This document shows positions 8,290 to 17,599 of a stretch of 64,000 nt of DNA, one piece after another. The stretch's first letter is position 1. Every line of letters starts with the position of its first letter. Under the pieces are notes generated by a model that searched no databases, was not told the DNA's origin, and worked only from the letters and a program-made list of their open reading frames with translations. The DNA lies in NCBI GenBank assembly GCA_963677245.1, contig OY781921.1, positions 2,666,001 to 2,730,000 of the forward strand, read 5' to 3'. The stretch comes from Saccharicrinis sp963677245 (GTDB taxonomy: Bacteria; Bacteroidota; Bacteroidia; Bacteroidales; Marinilabiliaceae). A program made the position numbers and the translations under genes.

Positions 8290-9420
8290 ATGTTTCGAAT
8301 AACCTTATTTGTGTTAATGATAGGCTTCATTGCTTGTCAACCAAAATCTCAGAAAAGCACCAACAACAAAACACCTATCCCCATAACGCTGGAAAAATTC
8401 AGAGATGGGATTCATCATTGGAAACTATTTGCAGATGATTTGAATTATGAACGTTATCCGGCAGATGATTTAGAAGCCATTGCGCAGAATTTCGTGAAAT
8501 ATCAGAATGAAGATGGAGGTTGGCCCAAGAATATGGACTGGTTAGCCAAGGTGAATATCGATTCTTTAAAAAGTAGCCTGAGCGATCATGCTAAAAAAAG
8601 TACATTCGATAATGAGAACACTCATTCTCAAATTGAGTTTTTAGCAAAAATGTATTATAACTCCGGTAACGAAACTTACCACAAGAGTGCATTAAAAGGA
8701 CTGGAATATATTTTGTCTACCCAAAATGCCTCCGGTGGTTGGCGAGGTTGGGATGTGGATGGCATTACTTTTAACGATAAAGTGATGACCGGAATCATGG
8801 ATCTGCTCTATTATATTCATATCAACGAACCACAATATTTATGGGTAACAGATAAGATGAGAAAACAGCTGGAAGATGCACGTCTGAAAGCGCTTGATGC
8901 AACCATAAAATGCCAGATTGTGGTAAATGGTGTTAAAACAGGATGGTGTCAACAACATAGTCACACAACTTATGAACCCATTCAGGCCAGAACTTACGAG
9001 TTGCCTTCTATCGCTTCCAAAGAAACATCTGAAGTAGTCAGACACTTAATGCGTTTAGCTAACACAGATACTACGATTACCCATGCCATTAAATATGCGG
9101 TAGAATGGCTGCAAAAATCGCAACTGCATAATTTTAGAGTAGAAAAAATACCCGTACCTAAAGGAACTTATGAAGGTGTAAATCTGGAAATTGATAGGGT
9201 TGTTGTGGAAGATTCGACTGCCAAACCTATCTGGGCCCGCTTTTACGAAATAGAAACCAACCGACCATTTATGTGTACGCGTGCCGGTAAAAAAGTATAC
9301 TCACTAGCAGAAGTCAACCCGGAGCGAAGAGCCGGTTATGGCTGGTATGGCTATTGGCCAGAAAAACTGCTAAATAAAGAATATCCCGCATGGCTGAAAA
9401 AAACAAATGATAGTCAGTAG
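8290..9420 (+). CDS. pelA: Pectate lyase, polysaccharide lyase family 10 (PelA-like)
   Basis: A 376-residue lipoprotein (lipobox FIACQ, Cys16). It cleaves polygalacturonate by beta-elimination. Family PL10 signatures are present: 'YQNEDGGWPKNMDW', 'STFDNENTHSQIEFLAKM' (catalytic Asp region), 'ASGGWRGW..DGITFNDKVM' (second Asp region), 'QARTYELPSIASKET' (Arg region) and the closing 'RRAGYGWYGYWP'. The usual QHD-type stretch before the Arg region here reads QQHSHTTYEP, a modest deviation. Length is typical of a single-domain PL10. It is divergently paired with the beta-helix protein and likely acts at the outer surface or periplasm. Confidence 0.9.
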   Translation: MFRITLFVLMIGFIACQPKSQKSTNNKTPIPITLEKFRDGIHHWKLFADDLNYERYPADDLEAIAQNFVKYQNEDGGWPKNMDWLAKVNIDSLKSSLSDHAKKSTFDNENTHSQIEFLAKMYYNSGNETYHKSALKGLEYILSTQNASGGWRGWDVDGITFNDKVMTGIMDLLYYIHINEPQYLWVTDKMRKQLEDARLKALDATIKCQIVVNGVKTGWCQQHSHTTYEPIQARTYELPSIASKETSEVVRHLMRLANTDTTITHAIKYAVEWLQKSQLHNFRVEKIPVPKGTYEGVNLEIDRVVVEDSTAKPIWARFYEIETNRPFMCTRAGKKVYSLAEVNPERRAGYGWYGYWPEKLLNKEYPAWLKKTNDSQ

Positions 9421-9655
9421 TCTATGAATAATTGCTCATTGACTAATTAGTCAAAGGCTATTTCGTCATTTGTTAATTGGTATATGCTGATAGTTATTGT
9501 TTTTTAGGTAATCACTAATCAACTATTGACTGATCACTGCCTGCTGATTACTGTTAACTGCTAACTGTTCACAGAACCTCATTTTATTTATCAACGACTG
9601 TTATTCCCTATTAACTTTTTCGTATTTTGCCTAGGTTCTTTAAAACTATAGGGCG

Positions 9656-10231
9656 ATGTTGTTAGTAATTGATAACCAAAGTGCTTTCATTAAAAAATTT
9701 AAACGTCAGTACCTGTCGGAGCAGGACTTTGACTATGTTTTCTTTGATCATAACCAGCCTATAACTCTTTCAGCTAAAGCTGAGATTAAAGGAATCATCC
9801 TGTCGGGAGGTAAAGGAAACCCTTACGAACCGCTTAATTTAACAACCAACTACGTAGCTCTAATGAACTTTGATGTTCCTGTGTTGGGCTTTTGCCTTGG
9901 GCACGAAATTATTGGAGTTAGTTACAGAGCTCGTATTAAAAAGTGCGCTGAATACCACGGTAAAAAGGAAACCATTACCATTACCAAACCGGAAGACCCC
10001 ATTTTTAGCGGACTCAATAAAACCGAAGTGGATTTGGTAAAACGACACTCTTTCTATATTACAGAATTACCCGATTGCATGGAAAGCCTGGCAACTTCTG
10101 ATACTTGCAGCACCGAAATTATCCGACACAAAGAAAAGCCTATATATGGTTTTCAATCTCACCCCGAAGTAAGCGGTAAAGATGGATTGTTGATGGTAGA
10201 GAATTTTTTAAAACTTTGTAATATTATTTAA
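9656..10231 (+). CDS. Class I glutamine amidotransferase-like protein
   Basis: A 191-residue stand-alone class I glutamine amidotransferase domain. The triad is intact: nucleophile Cys80 in VLGFCLGHE, and His169 and Glu171 in FQSHPE. It resembles the amidotransferase half of GMP synthase, but the synthetase half is absent, so it probably hydrolyses glutamine (or a gamma-glutamyl compound) for another partner. The next gene, MscS, starts 1 bp after its stop, and a Ddl-like ATP-grasp gene follows 29 bp later. That arrangement suggests one operon. The partner that would receive the ammonia is not known, and the ATP-grasp ligase is the best candidate by position. Confidence 0.85.
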   Translation: MLLVIDNQSAFIKKFKRQYLSEQDFDYVFFDHNQPITLSAKAEIKGIILSGGKGNPYEPLNLTTNYVALMNFDVPVLGFCLGHEIIGVSYRARIKKCAEYHGKKETITITKPEDPIFSGLNKTEVDLVKRHSFYITELPDCMESLATSDTCSTEIIRHKEKPIYGFQSHPEVSGKDGLLMVENFLKLCNII

Positions 10232-10232
10232 A

Positions 10233-11069
10233 ATGCAAAATATAGACTGGCAATATTGGCTAAAAGTGGCTATTATAATCGTTGGAGCTTACATACTTAC
10301 TTTTATCTTTCGTAAACTAATTGGTTTTTACATTAAAAGGCAATCGCATAAAATAGAGGTTGACCCAACTAATTTTTCGTTTCTAAAAAACTCTATATCG
10401 TTTATTATATACATGATTGCGCTGTTTATCATTTTTGATATCACCCCAACGCTAAGAAATTATACCAAAGCTATATTTGCAGGTGCCGGTATCTTAGCAG
10501 CAATTATTGGTTTCGCTTCTCAAAAAGCATTCAGTAATATAATTGGTGGTATTTTCATCCTAATATTCAGACCATTCAGGGTTAAGGATACGATTGAATT
10601 GGGTACCGGAAGCAAAGGAATTGTGGAAGAAATTACCCTTCGTCACACCATTATTCGTAATTATGAGAACCGCCGGATTATTATTCCCAATGCCATTATC
10701 AGCGATGAAACTATTGTGAATAGTAACCTCATCGATGAACGTGTAAAAAAACATATTGAATTTGGTATTAGCTATGATTCAGATGTGGATTTAGCCAAAC
10801 AGATCATTCGCGAAGAAGCAGAAAACCATCCTTTATGTCTGGATAACAGAAGTGAAGAAAATGTGTTTAACGGAGATCCTAAAGTTTTGGTAAGAGTTAT
10901 ATTATTAGGCGATTTTTCCATCAACTTAAGAGCATATGTTTGGGCTAAAAACAATGATGATGCCTTTGTAATTAGTTGCGACTTGAACGAATCCGTAAAA
11001 AAGAGATTCAATGCTTCCGGTATTGAAATCCCTTACCCTCACCAGTCATTAATTATAAAAAACAAATAA
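10233..11069 (+). CDS. Small-conductance mechanosensitive channel, MscS family
   Basis: A 278-residue MscS-type channel with three N-terminal transmembrane helices (about 10-27, 52-73, 83-118) and the pore-lining motif 'AGILAAIIGFASQKAFSNIIGGIFILIFRPFRVKD', then a cytoplasmic beta domain and alpha-beta tail. It releases ions and small solutes when the inner membrane is under tension. It is the middle gene of a three-gene run between a glutamine amidotransferase and an ATP-grasp/M20 fusion. Osmotic protection is the family role; its link to the neighbours is inferred only from position. Confidence 0.92.
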   Translation: MQNIDWQYWLKVAIIIVGAYILTFIFRKLIGFYIKRQSHKIEVDPTNFSFLKNSISFIIYMIALFIIFDITPTLRNYTKAIFAGAGILAAIIGFASQKAFSNIIGGIFILIFRPFRVKDTIELGTGSKGIVEEITLRHTIIRNYENRRIIIPNAIISDETIVNSNLIDERVKKHIEFGISYDSDVDLAKQIIREEAENHPLCLDNRSEENVFNGDPKVLVRVILLGDFSINLRAYVWAKNNDDAFVISCDLNESVKKRFNASGIEIPYPHQSLIIKNK

Positions 11070-11098
11070 AACCTATTATATTTTTTATGTGTTAAACA

Positions 11099-13255
11099 AT
11101 GAAAGTGGCACTTATTTATAACAAAGATATTGATGGAGTTATCAATACCTTTGGCATGCAAAACAAAGAGTTCTATAATGAAAAAACGGTTAAAAAAGTA
11201 GCACAAAGCCTCGAGAAAGCCGGACATAATGTTGCTGTATTAGATGGTAACAAACAGATTATAGAGCGACTGGAAAACTTTATGCCCCGCGTAAAGGAAG
11301 GTGAGCAAATGGGCATGGTATTTAACATGGCCTATGGCATTCAGGGCGAGAGCCGATACACTCATATTCCTTCTATGCTTGAAATGTTGGGATTGCCCTA
11401 CGTAGGCTCCTCCCCCTCGGGTCACGCATTGGCATTGGATAAAGTACTTACCAAAATCATCTGGAAAAATAACCACTTGCCAACCCCCGGTTTTTGGGTA
11501 TTTAACTCACCCGATGAAGATGTGAGTACGGTAAAATACCCGGTGATTGTAAAACCCAAAATGGAAAGTGTTTCATTTGGTTTAAAGGTAGTGTATAATG
11601 ATGATGATTTGCGTGAAGCCATTCATTTTATTGTTACCGAATTTGATCAGCAAGCACTGGTTGAACAATTTATTCGAGGAAGAGAGTTTTGTGTTGGACT
11701 ACTTGGTAACTCACAAGTAGAAACATTTCCGGTTTTGGAGATTGACCTGGAAGGAGATCCGGATGCGATTCAGACTGTCGATGATAAAAAACATACGCCC
11801 AAAAGAAAGCTTTGCCCGGCACCCATATCAGCTGAACTGGCTGAAAAAATGCAGCAAATAAGTATTGATGCGTTCAAAGCGTTGAACCTTCGCGATTTTG
11901 CTCGTGTAGATATTCGCCTGGACGAAAATGATAATATCTATTTACTCGAAATCAACTCTATGGCTAGTCTTGGCGAAACGGGGTCATACCCTACTGCTGC
12001 CAAAGTTGCCGGATACGATTTTGAAAAACTGGTGAATCGCATGCTTGATGTAGCTGCTGTTCGTTATTTTACCACCCCGCATGCACCTGCTGCCAAAGGC
12101 GACCAGAAAGGCAATGTACATAAAGCTTCGCGACTACGTACTTTCATTAAAACAAGACAACAACAAACTGAAAAGTTTTTAAAAAAACTGGTGGATGCCA
12201 ATACGCATGTCCGTAATGTAGATGGTGTAAACTATTGTACAGAATTAATCAGTAGTGAATTAAGTCAGTTAGGTTTTACCCAGGAAATTTTCCCACAGCT
12301 CGAAGTGGGTAATATTGTATACTTTACTAATTCGTATAAAAAGAAACTGGACTACCTGATTTTATTATCGATTGATAATAAGATAAAACTCGCTAACCAC
12401 GAAAATTACCTGGAACATGAACAATATCTGGAAGGAACAGGTATCTGGCAAAATAAAGGTGGTATAGCCATTCTATTAAGTTCCCTGCAGGCATTACGAT
12501 TTTCACGTAACCTAAAAAAAGTAAAATTAGGTGTGCTCTTAGTTACGGATGCTTCAATCGATAGCAAATATTCTAAAGAAATTATTCACCAAAAATCATT
12601 GAATGCCCGAAAGGTTATTTCTTTAAGTGGATCATCGAAACAAGGTGGTTTAATTTTATCCCGTTCGGGAAATGCCTCGTACCGTTTTGAAATGAAACTG
12701 ACCAACAAAAGCGCATCTGAAAATGTAACACTAACGGCTTTGAATTTTAATAAAGCGCTGGCATCCATAATCGACATTAGTCGAAACGATAGTAACAATA
12801 TCATTGCACCATACGATATGGAGTTTAAAAGCAATATTTTTAAACTCTATGCTCACGGTTATGCCGGTATAAGTATTCGTCATAATTCACCTGAAATACT
12901 CAGTGAGATTGAGGACAAGATCAAAAAAATAATGACGCAACAAAAGCGCAGCAAAATTTACCAGGTGCAAATTGAGGGCGGGCTTAAGCGACCTGCCATG
13001 TTAAAAACAGAAAATAACACCCTTCTTTATCAACAAATAGAAGAAATTGCCCGCAAAATAGATGTTCGCATTTCCGAAGAGCACAGGTGGAGTTCTTCGG
13101 ATATTTGTCACATTCAGGAAGATATGCCTAAAATAGATGGCCTTGGGCCTGTTGGCGAATACCTGCCATCCAACAACGAAAGAGTTATTCGACACAGCTT
13201 AATTGAAAGAGCATTGCTTCTATGTTTATTGTTTATAGAAGATAAAAAAGAATAA
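11099..13255 (+). CDS. Ddl-like ATP-grasp fused to a degenerate M20 peptidase domain
   Basis: A 718-residue two-domain protein. Residues 1 to about 325 form an ATP-grasp fold like D-alanine-D-alanine ligase ('YVGSSPSGHALALDK', 'PVIVKP', 'EFCVGLLGN', 'FARVDIRLD..IYLLEINSMASLGETGSYPTAA'). Residues about 345-718 follow the M20/carboxypeptidase G2 pattern to its end ('SSSDICHIQEDMPKIDGLGPVGEYLPSNNERV'). The metal-binding positions look lost: the H-x-D start reads LSIDNK, the 'ADxKGG' Asp site reads GIWQNKGG, the Glu-Glu pair reads TDASIDS, and the last His site reads YLPSNNE. The second half is therefore probably a non-catalytic binding module and the first half a peptide or amino-acid ligase. 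It ends the run that begins with the glutamine amidotransferase. Confidence 0.8.
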   Translation: MKVALIYNKDIDGVINTFGMQNKEFYNEKTVKKVAQSLEKAGHNVAVLDGNKQIIERLENFMPRVKEGEQMGMVFNMAYGIQGESRYTHIPSMLEMLGLPYVGSSPSGHALALDKVLTKIIWKNNHLPTPGFWVFNSPDEDVSTVKYPVIVKPKMESVSFGLKVVYNDDDLREAIHFIVTEFDQQALVEQFIRGREFCVGLLGNSQVETFPVLEIDLEGDPDAIQTVDDKKHTPKRKLCPAPISAELAEKMQQISIDAFKALNLRDFARVDIRLDENDNIYLLEINSMASLGETGSYPTAAKVAGYDFEKLVNRMLDVAAVRYFTTPHAPAAKGDQKGNVHKASRLRTFIKTRQQQTEKFLKKLVDANTHVRNVDGVNYCTELISSELSQLGFTQEIFPQLEVGNIVYFTNSYKKKLDYLILLSIDNKIKLANHENYLEHEQYLEGTGIWQNKGGIAILLSSLQALRFSRNLKKVKLGVLLVTDASIDSKYSKEIIHQKSLNARKVISLSGSSKQGGLILSRSGNASYRFEMKLTNKSASENVTLTALNFNKALASIIDISRNDSNNIIAPYDMEFKSNIFKLYAHGYAGISIRHNSPEILSEIEDKIKKIMTQQKRSKIYQVQIEGGLKRPAMLKTENNTLLYQQIEEIARKIDVRISEEHRWSSSDICHIQEDMPKIDGLGPVGEYLPSNNERVIRHSLIERALLLCLLFIEDKKE

Positions 13256-13882
13256 ATACACTCAAAAAATCATTGGGTAATGGTCTTTATTAAGATTCAT
13301 TGCTCAATGATGAATTTCATTATCTGACTCTCTCCTAATCTGCTAAAAAACAATTCCCATTACCCAATTTTAAAGTTTCGGGATAAACAACAAGGTTTTA
13401 AATATTAACAAATTGAGTTTGTATTTATGCTATTGATTCCTTAACTTAAACTTTACATTAAAAAAGAAATTACGGTCTGATTCTTTTTGGTTAAAACTCG
13501 TTTCTATTGAGGAAACTAACCTCTGAATGATTGGCAGGCGTTGATTTGTAAAAACTTTGAAGTTTTTATATGTTGTTTGTATTTTCAATACACATACTAC
13601 TCAAAACAATGCTCTAACAAAGTTGGGATACATCAGGAGAAATTTAGTTAGAAAAAAGTAATGGTATAAAACAAATCAGGTTTATATCAATTGGCTTTGA
13701 TGATTATTAAGTGTTCCTGAATGGTTTGGAGTGTTTACTAAATACTTTTCATTATAGCACCCCAAACTAATGTACATGTATTTTATATACATTCTATTAG
13801 TGAATTACTAAAAGGATATAAAAATAACAAGGTTATATCACATCTCAACCTTAGCAACTTATACACTTCTCAGAACCTTAAA
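13256..13882. other. Intergenic, upstream of polysaccharide cluster
   Basis: No gene recognised. A distant inverted repeat joins attgggtaatgg (about 13271) and ccattacccaat (about 13357). The region probably carries the promoter of the aminotransferase-led cluster that starts at 13883, but no consensus element is clear. Confidence 0.5.
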
Positions 13883-15034
13883 ATGAATAATATATTTGTA
13901 ACCCAACCTACATTACCTCCCTTTGAGGAAATGGTAGAAAGCCTTAAAGATATATGGGATTCAAAATGGTTAACCAACAACGGTAAATACCATCAGATAT
14001 TTGAGGAAAAACTTACTCAATTCTTAAATGTTCCATATATTTCTTTATTTGCCAATGGTACACTTGCTTTAGTTTCTGCATTACAAACACTACGCATCGC
14101 AGGCGAAGTAATTACTACACCATACAGCTTTGTTGCCACCACCCATTCTCTAAACTGGAATGGCATCACTCCCGTGTTCGCAGACATAAGTCCTGACAAC
14201 TTAAACCTTACACCTGAAAAAATAGAAGCTGCGATAACCCCAAAAACTTCAGCTATTATGCCGGTTCATGTTTATGGAAACCCATCTCCTGTGGAAGAAA
14301 TACAAAGGATATCTGATATGTATGGTTTAAAAGTAATTTATGATGCTGCCCATGCTTTTGGGGTGGATTACAAAAATACAAGTGTTTTAAATTTTGGCGA
14401 TTTATCTGTTATTAGCTTTCATGCTACTAAAGTATTTAACACTTTTGAAGGAGGTGCAATTATATCGCATGACCTGACAACAAAAAGGAGAGTCGACTAT
14501 CTTAAAAACTTTGGATTTGCTGATGAAGTCACTGTAGTTGGTCCTGGAATAAATGCTAAAATGAATGAATTTCAGGCTGCACTTGGCGTTTTACAACTGA
14601 AACATATTGATAAGGCCATTCTTAAACGTAAAGAAATTGACTTGTTATACAGAAAGGAATTGTTGTCTGTTAATGGATTAACTTTTATTGAATATCCTGA
14701 AAATATAAAACCTAACTATGCTTACTTCCCCATTTTTGTTAAAGAAAACTTTCCGGTTAGCCGGGATGAGTTATATAATATCTTTAAAGAAAAGGGAATT
14801 TATGTCAGACGATATTTCCACCCTCTTATTAGCCAGTTTCCAACTTATAGAGGTTTAGAGTCCGCCAACAAAAAGAATCTACCCGTTGCCGAACAAACTG
14901 CCCGAGAAGTATTGTGTCTGCCAATATATCCTGATCTTCCATTAAATGAAGTTTCCAGAGTCATTAATATTATTCATTCAATTAGCAGGACAAAACGCTG
15001 CACAAACCATAAACTGGAAAAAGAAAATGTATAA
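13883..15034 (+). CDS. DegT/DnrJ/EryC1 family sugar aminotransferase
   Basis: A 383-residue pyridoxal-phosphate enzyme of the DegT/DnrJ/EryC1/StrS family that moves an amino group onto a nucleotide-activated keto sugar. Diagnostic features are 'FANGTLALVSALQTL', 'TTPYSFVATTHSL', 'IYDAAHAFGV' (Asp contacting the cofactor) and the Lys in 'SFHATKVFNTFEGGAI' that forms the internal aldimine. 'PNYAYFPIF' and the final 'CLPIYPDL' are usual for the family. It is the first gene of a surface-polysaccharide cluster and overlaps the next gene by 8 bp. Confidence 0.92.
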   Translation: MNNIFVTQPTLPPFEEMVESLKDIWDSKWLTNNGKYHQIFEEKLTQFLNVPYISLFANGTLALVSALQTLRIAGEVITTPYSFVATTHSLNWNGITPVFADISPDNLNLTPEKIEAAITPKTSAIMPVHVYGNPSPVEEIQRISDMYGLKVIYDAAHAFGVDYKNTSVLNFGDLSVISFHATKVFNTFEGGAIISHDLTTKRRVDYLKNFGFADEVTVVGPGINAKMNEFQAALGVLQLKHIDKAILKRKEIDLLYRKELLSVNGLTFIEYPENIKPNYAYFPIFVKENFPVSRDELYNIFKEKGIYVRRYFHPLISQFPTYRGLESANKKNLPVAEQTAREVLCLPIYPDLPLNEVSRVINIIHSISRTKRCTNHKLEKENV

Positions 15035-16136
15035 ACGAACCCTAAAATCTTATAAAAGCCTAAAAAAACTAATAAAAGGCTATCGGATTTATTTAAATGA
15101 AGATACCAAAACCAATAAAATATCCTGGATCAAAAAATTATTAATCAGGAAGAAAGGATTTAGTTTATGGGAATATTATGCCTATCAAATTGATAAAGAT
15201 CCGAGCTTAAGTAAGAAATATATATCTATGCTGTTTGACTACCTGAGCCATCCCAAAAATGGTAGGTTCAATAATATTTTAGGTCATAAATACTACCTCC
15301 CATATTTATTAAATGGATATGATGAATATATTCCGGAACAATATTACATCATATTGGATAAAGACATATTATGTATTCGGGACAATGCATATCTTAAATT
15401 TCAAACAGGACTTGAAAGTATTCTAGCAACAATCCGTCAAAATAAAAAAGTGATTTGCAAAGCCGCTGTAGAATCTGAAGGAGGACGAGATGTATATTTA
15501 ATTGAGTTCAATAACCAGAACTATTTCATCAATCGGAAAATCATCGCACCTGATAAATTAGAACGTTTTCTCAAGCTCAGGAGAAATCATTTAATTACAG
15601 AATATGTGCACCAGCATGAATATGCCAAGCGTATATTTCCGCACTCTACCAATAGCATTAGAATATTAACACTCTGGGATAAAAGCACAAACCAACCTTT
15701 TATTGCCTACGCTGTACACCGTTTTGGAAATAACCCCGACTTTCCGGTTGACAACATGACTAGAGGTGGAGGCAGCAGTTACATTGATTTATGTTCAGGT
15801 AAATTGGAAAAGTATATATGGATTGATAAAAAAAATATTGCTTTAAGAACATTTGAGCAACACCCAAGTACAAAATCGCAAGTCGAGGGAGTACAAATTC
15901 CTAACTGGATTCTAATTAAAAACACAGTATTAAAGATGGCTGCCAAGCTACCATTCTTAATTTACCTTGGATGGGATATTGTATGTACAACAAAAGGTTT
16001 TAAAATACTGGAGATAAACTCTAACCCAAGTATTCGACTAGCGCAATTGCATAAACCCATTACAAATGATCGGCGCATCGATGAATTTTTCAGACAAAAT
16101 TCCAACAAATTGTCTTTACGATTTTATTGTAAATAA
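15027..16136 (+). CDS. Sugar-transfer associated ATP-grasp protein
   Basis: About 369 residues. An earlier in-frame ATG at 14946 lies inside the aminotransferase; the ATG at 15027, overlapping its stop, is preferred. The protein matches the sugar-transfer-associated ATP-grasp family (ATPgrasp_ST): 'VCKAAVESEGGRDVYLIEF', 'LITEYVHQHEYAKRIFPHSTNSIRILTLWD', 'RGGGSSYIDLCSGKL', and the metal-binding Asn/Glu end 'GFKILEINSNPS'. These enzymes sit in polysaccharide loci and probably attach an amino acid or other carboxylate to a sugar, but the exact reaction is unproven. Confidence 0.85.
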   Translation: MYKRTLKSYKSLKKLIKGYRIYLNEDTKTNKISWIKKLLIRKKGFSLWEYYAYQIDKDPSLSKKYISMLFDYLSHPKNGRFNNILGHKYYLPYLLNGYDEYIPEQYYIILDKDILCIRDNAYLKFQTGLESILATIRQNKKVICKAAVESEGGRDVYLIEFNNQNYFINRKIIAPDKLERFLKLRRNHLITEYVHQHEYAKRIFPHSTNSIRILTLWDKSTNQPFIAYAVHRFGNNPDFPVDNMTRGGGSSYIDLCSGKLEKYIWIDKKNIALRTFEQHPSTKSQVEGVQIPNWILIKNTVLKMAAKLPFLIYLGWDIVCTTKGFKILEINSNPSIRLAQLHKPITNDRRIDEFFRQNSNKLSLRFYCK

Positions 16137-16147
16137 TATACCTTGCA

Positions 16148-17599
16148 ATGAGCCTGTTAAAAAATAAAATGCTTGCCGGATTCAAATGGAGCTTCATTGA
16201 AAAAATAGGTTTTCAAGGAATTAAATTTATTATTGGAATTGTATTAGCCCGCCTACTTACTCCTGAAGATTATGGGCTAATTGGAATCATTTCTGTTTTC
16301 ATTGCGATATCAATGACGTTTGTTGAAAGTGGTTTTGGTTCCGCTCTCATCCAAAAAAAAGAAATGACATCGATTGATGTCAATACAGTCATCATCTTTA
16401 ATTTTATTTCCAGTGTAATATTATGTGCCTTAGTTTTTGGCTTCTCTGCTATGATTGCCGAATTCTATAAGTTACCGGAACTTACTAAGTTAATACGTGT
16501 ACTCTCTTTTGCGATTATTATCAACTCTTTTTCTGTAACACCTCTGGCTTTACTTAAAAAAGAACTTGATTTTAAAAGCCAATCCTATATTAGTATTATT
16601 TCTGTGGTTGTTTCCGGATTAATAGGTATTGTGTTGGCATATAAAGGTTTTGGAGTTTGGGCCTTGGTTTTTCAAAACTTAATAAGAGCCTCCATCAAAG
16701 CAATTCTATTTACTGTATTTACCAAACATAAGTTTAAACTTGAATTTAGATCATCTTCATTTAAAAGTCTGTTTTCATTCGGTGGGAATTTATTGGCATC
16801 CAGCATCCTCGATGTTATCTTTAAAAATATTTACATTATTATCATTGGTAAGTTCTTTTCATCAGACCAACTGGGATACTATACCAGAGCCAAAAACTTT
16901 CAGAATATTACCATCATCTCAATCAGTGAAATAGTCAACAAAGTTACCTTCCCGGTTTTCTCATCTATTAAAGATGAAGTTCAACTAACTCTTGCTTTTA
17001 ATAAAATAGCCAAAATGATGGCTCTTGTTGCGTTTACCAGTTTATTGCTTTTAGCAAGTATTGCCAAACCATTAATCTTGATACTCTTAACTGAAAAATG
17101 GCTAAACTCAGTTCTTTATCTGCAACTGTTATGTATAAGCGGAATGTTCTACCCTTTGCATGCTTTACAAATCAATCTGATTAAAGCAAAAGGGGAATCT
17201 CGCATAGTATTGAAACTAGAAGTATATAAAAAAATAGTCACCTTAATAGTCATACTCATCTCCATTCAGTGGGGTATTGTTGGATTATTAATTGGAAATA
17301 TCTTCATTTCTATTATCGCATACGGTTTAAATTTAAGTAAGTCGTCAATGGTGGGTGGGTTTTCTGCAAAGCAGCATATGCTGGACATTACTCCTTCATT
17401 ATGGGTTGCAATTATTGTAGGTGCAAGCACTCTAAGCATATCTTATCTGCATCTGCACTTATATGCCCAATTGCCTGTTCAACTAATGGTTGCCATCGTC
17501 ATTTTTATTACGCTCAATAAAGCCTTTAAAATAGAAGCCTTTGATGATATGCTTCACCTTATGCAAAGTTTATCTAAACCTAAAAAAAATCAATCATGA
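16148..17599 (+). CDS. Polysaccharide flippase (Wzx/MATE-like)
   Basis: A 483-residue integral membrane protein with about 12-14 hydrophobic segments. The opening 'GFKWSFIEKIGFQGIKFIIGIVLARLLTPEDYGLIGI' and the pattern 'FVESGFGSALIQKKE' are typical of lipopolysaccharide O-unit flippases (Wzx-like, MVF/MOP superfamily). It likely moves the lipid-linked repeat unit across the inner membrane. It starts 11 bp after the ATP-grasp gene and overlaps the next gene by 4 bp. Confidence 0.9.
   Translation: MSLLKNKMLAGFKWSFIEKIGFQGIKFIIGIVLARLLTPEDYGLIGIISVFIAISMTFVESGFGSALIQKKEMTSIDVNTVIIFNFISSVILCALVFGFSAMIAEFYKLPELTKLIRVLSFAIIINSFSVTPLALLKKELDFKSQSYISIISVVVSGLIGIVLAYKGFGVWALVFQNLIRASIKAILFTVFTKHKFKLEFRSSSFKSLFSFGGNLLASSILDVIFKNIYIIIIGKFFSSDQLGYYTRAKNFQNITIISISEIVNKVTFPVFSSIKDEVQLTLAFNKIAKMMALVAFTSLLLLASIAKPLILILLTEKWLNSVLYLQLLCISGMFYPLHALQINLIKAKGESRIVLKLEVYKKIVTLIVILISIQWGIVGLLIGNIFISIIAYGLNLSKSSMVGGFSAKQHMLDITPSLWVAIIVGASTLSISYLHLHLYAQLPVQLMVAIVIFITLNKAFKIEAFDDMLHLMQSLSKPKKNQS

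Noticed and set aside
14946..15026. Longer N-terminus of the sugar-transfer ATP-grasp protein
   Set aside because: It lies entirely inside the aminotransferase frame; the ATG at 15027 gives the usual start and coupling by overlap.
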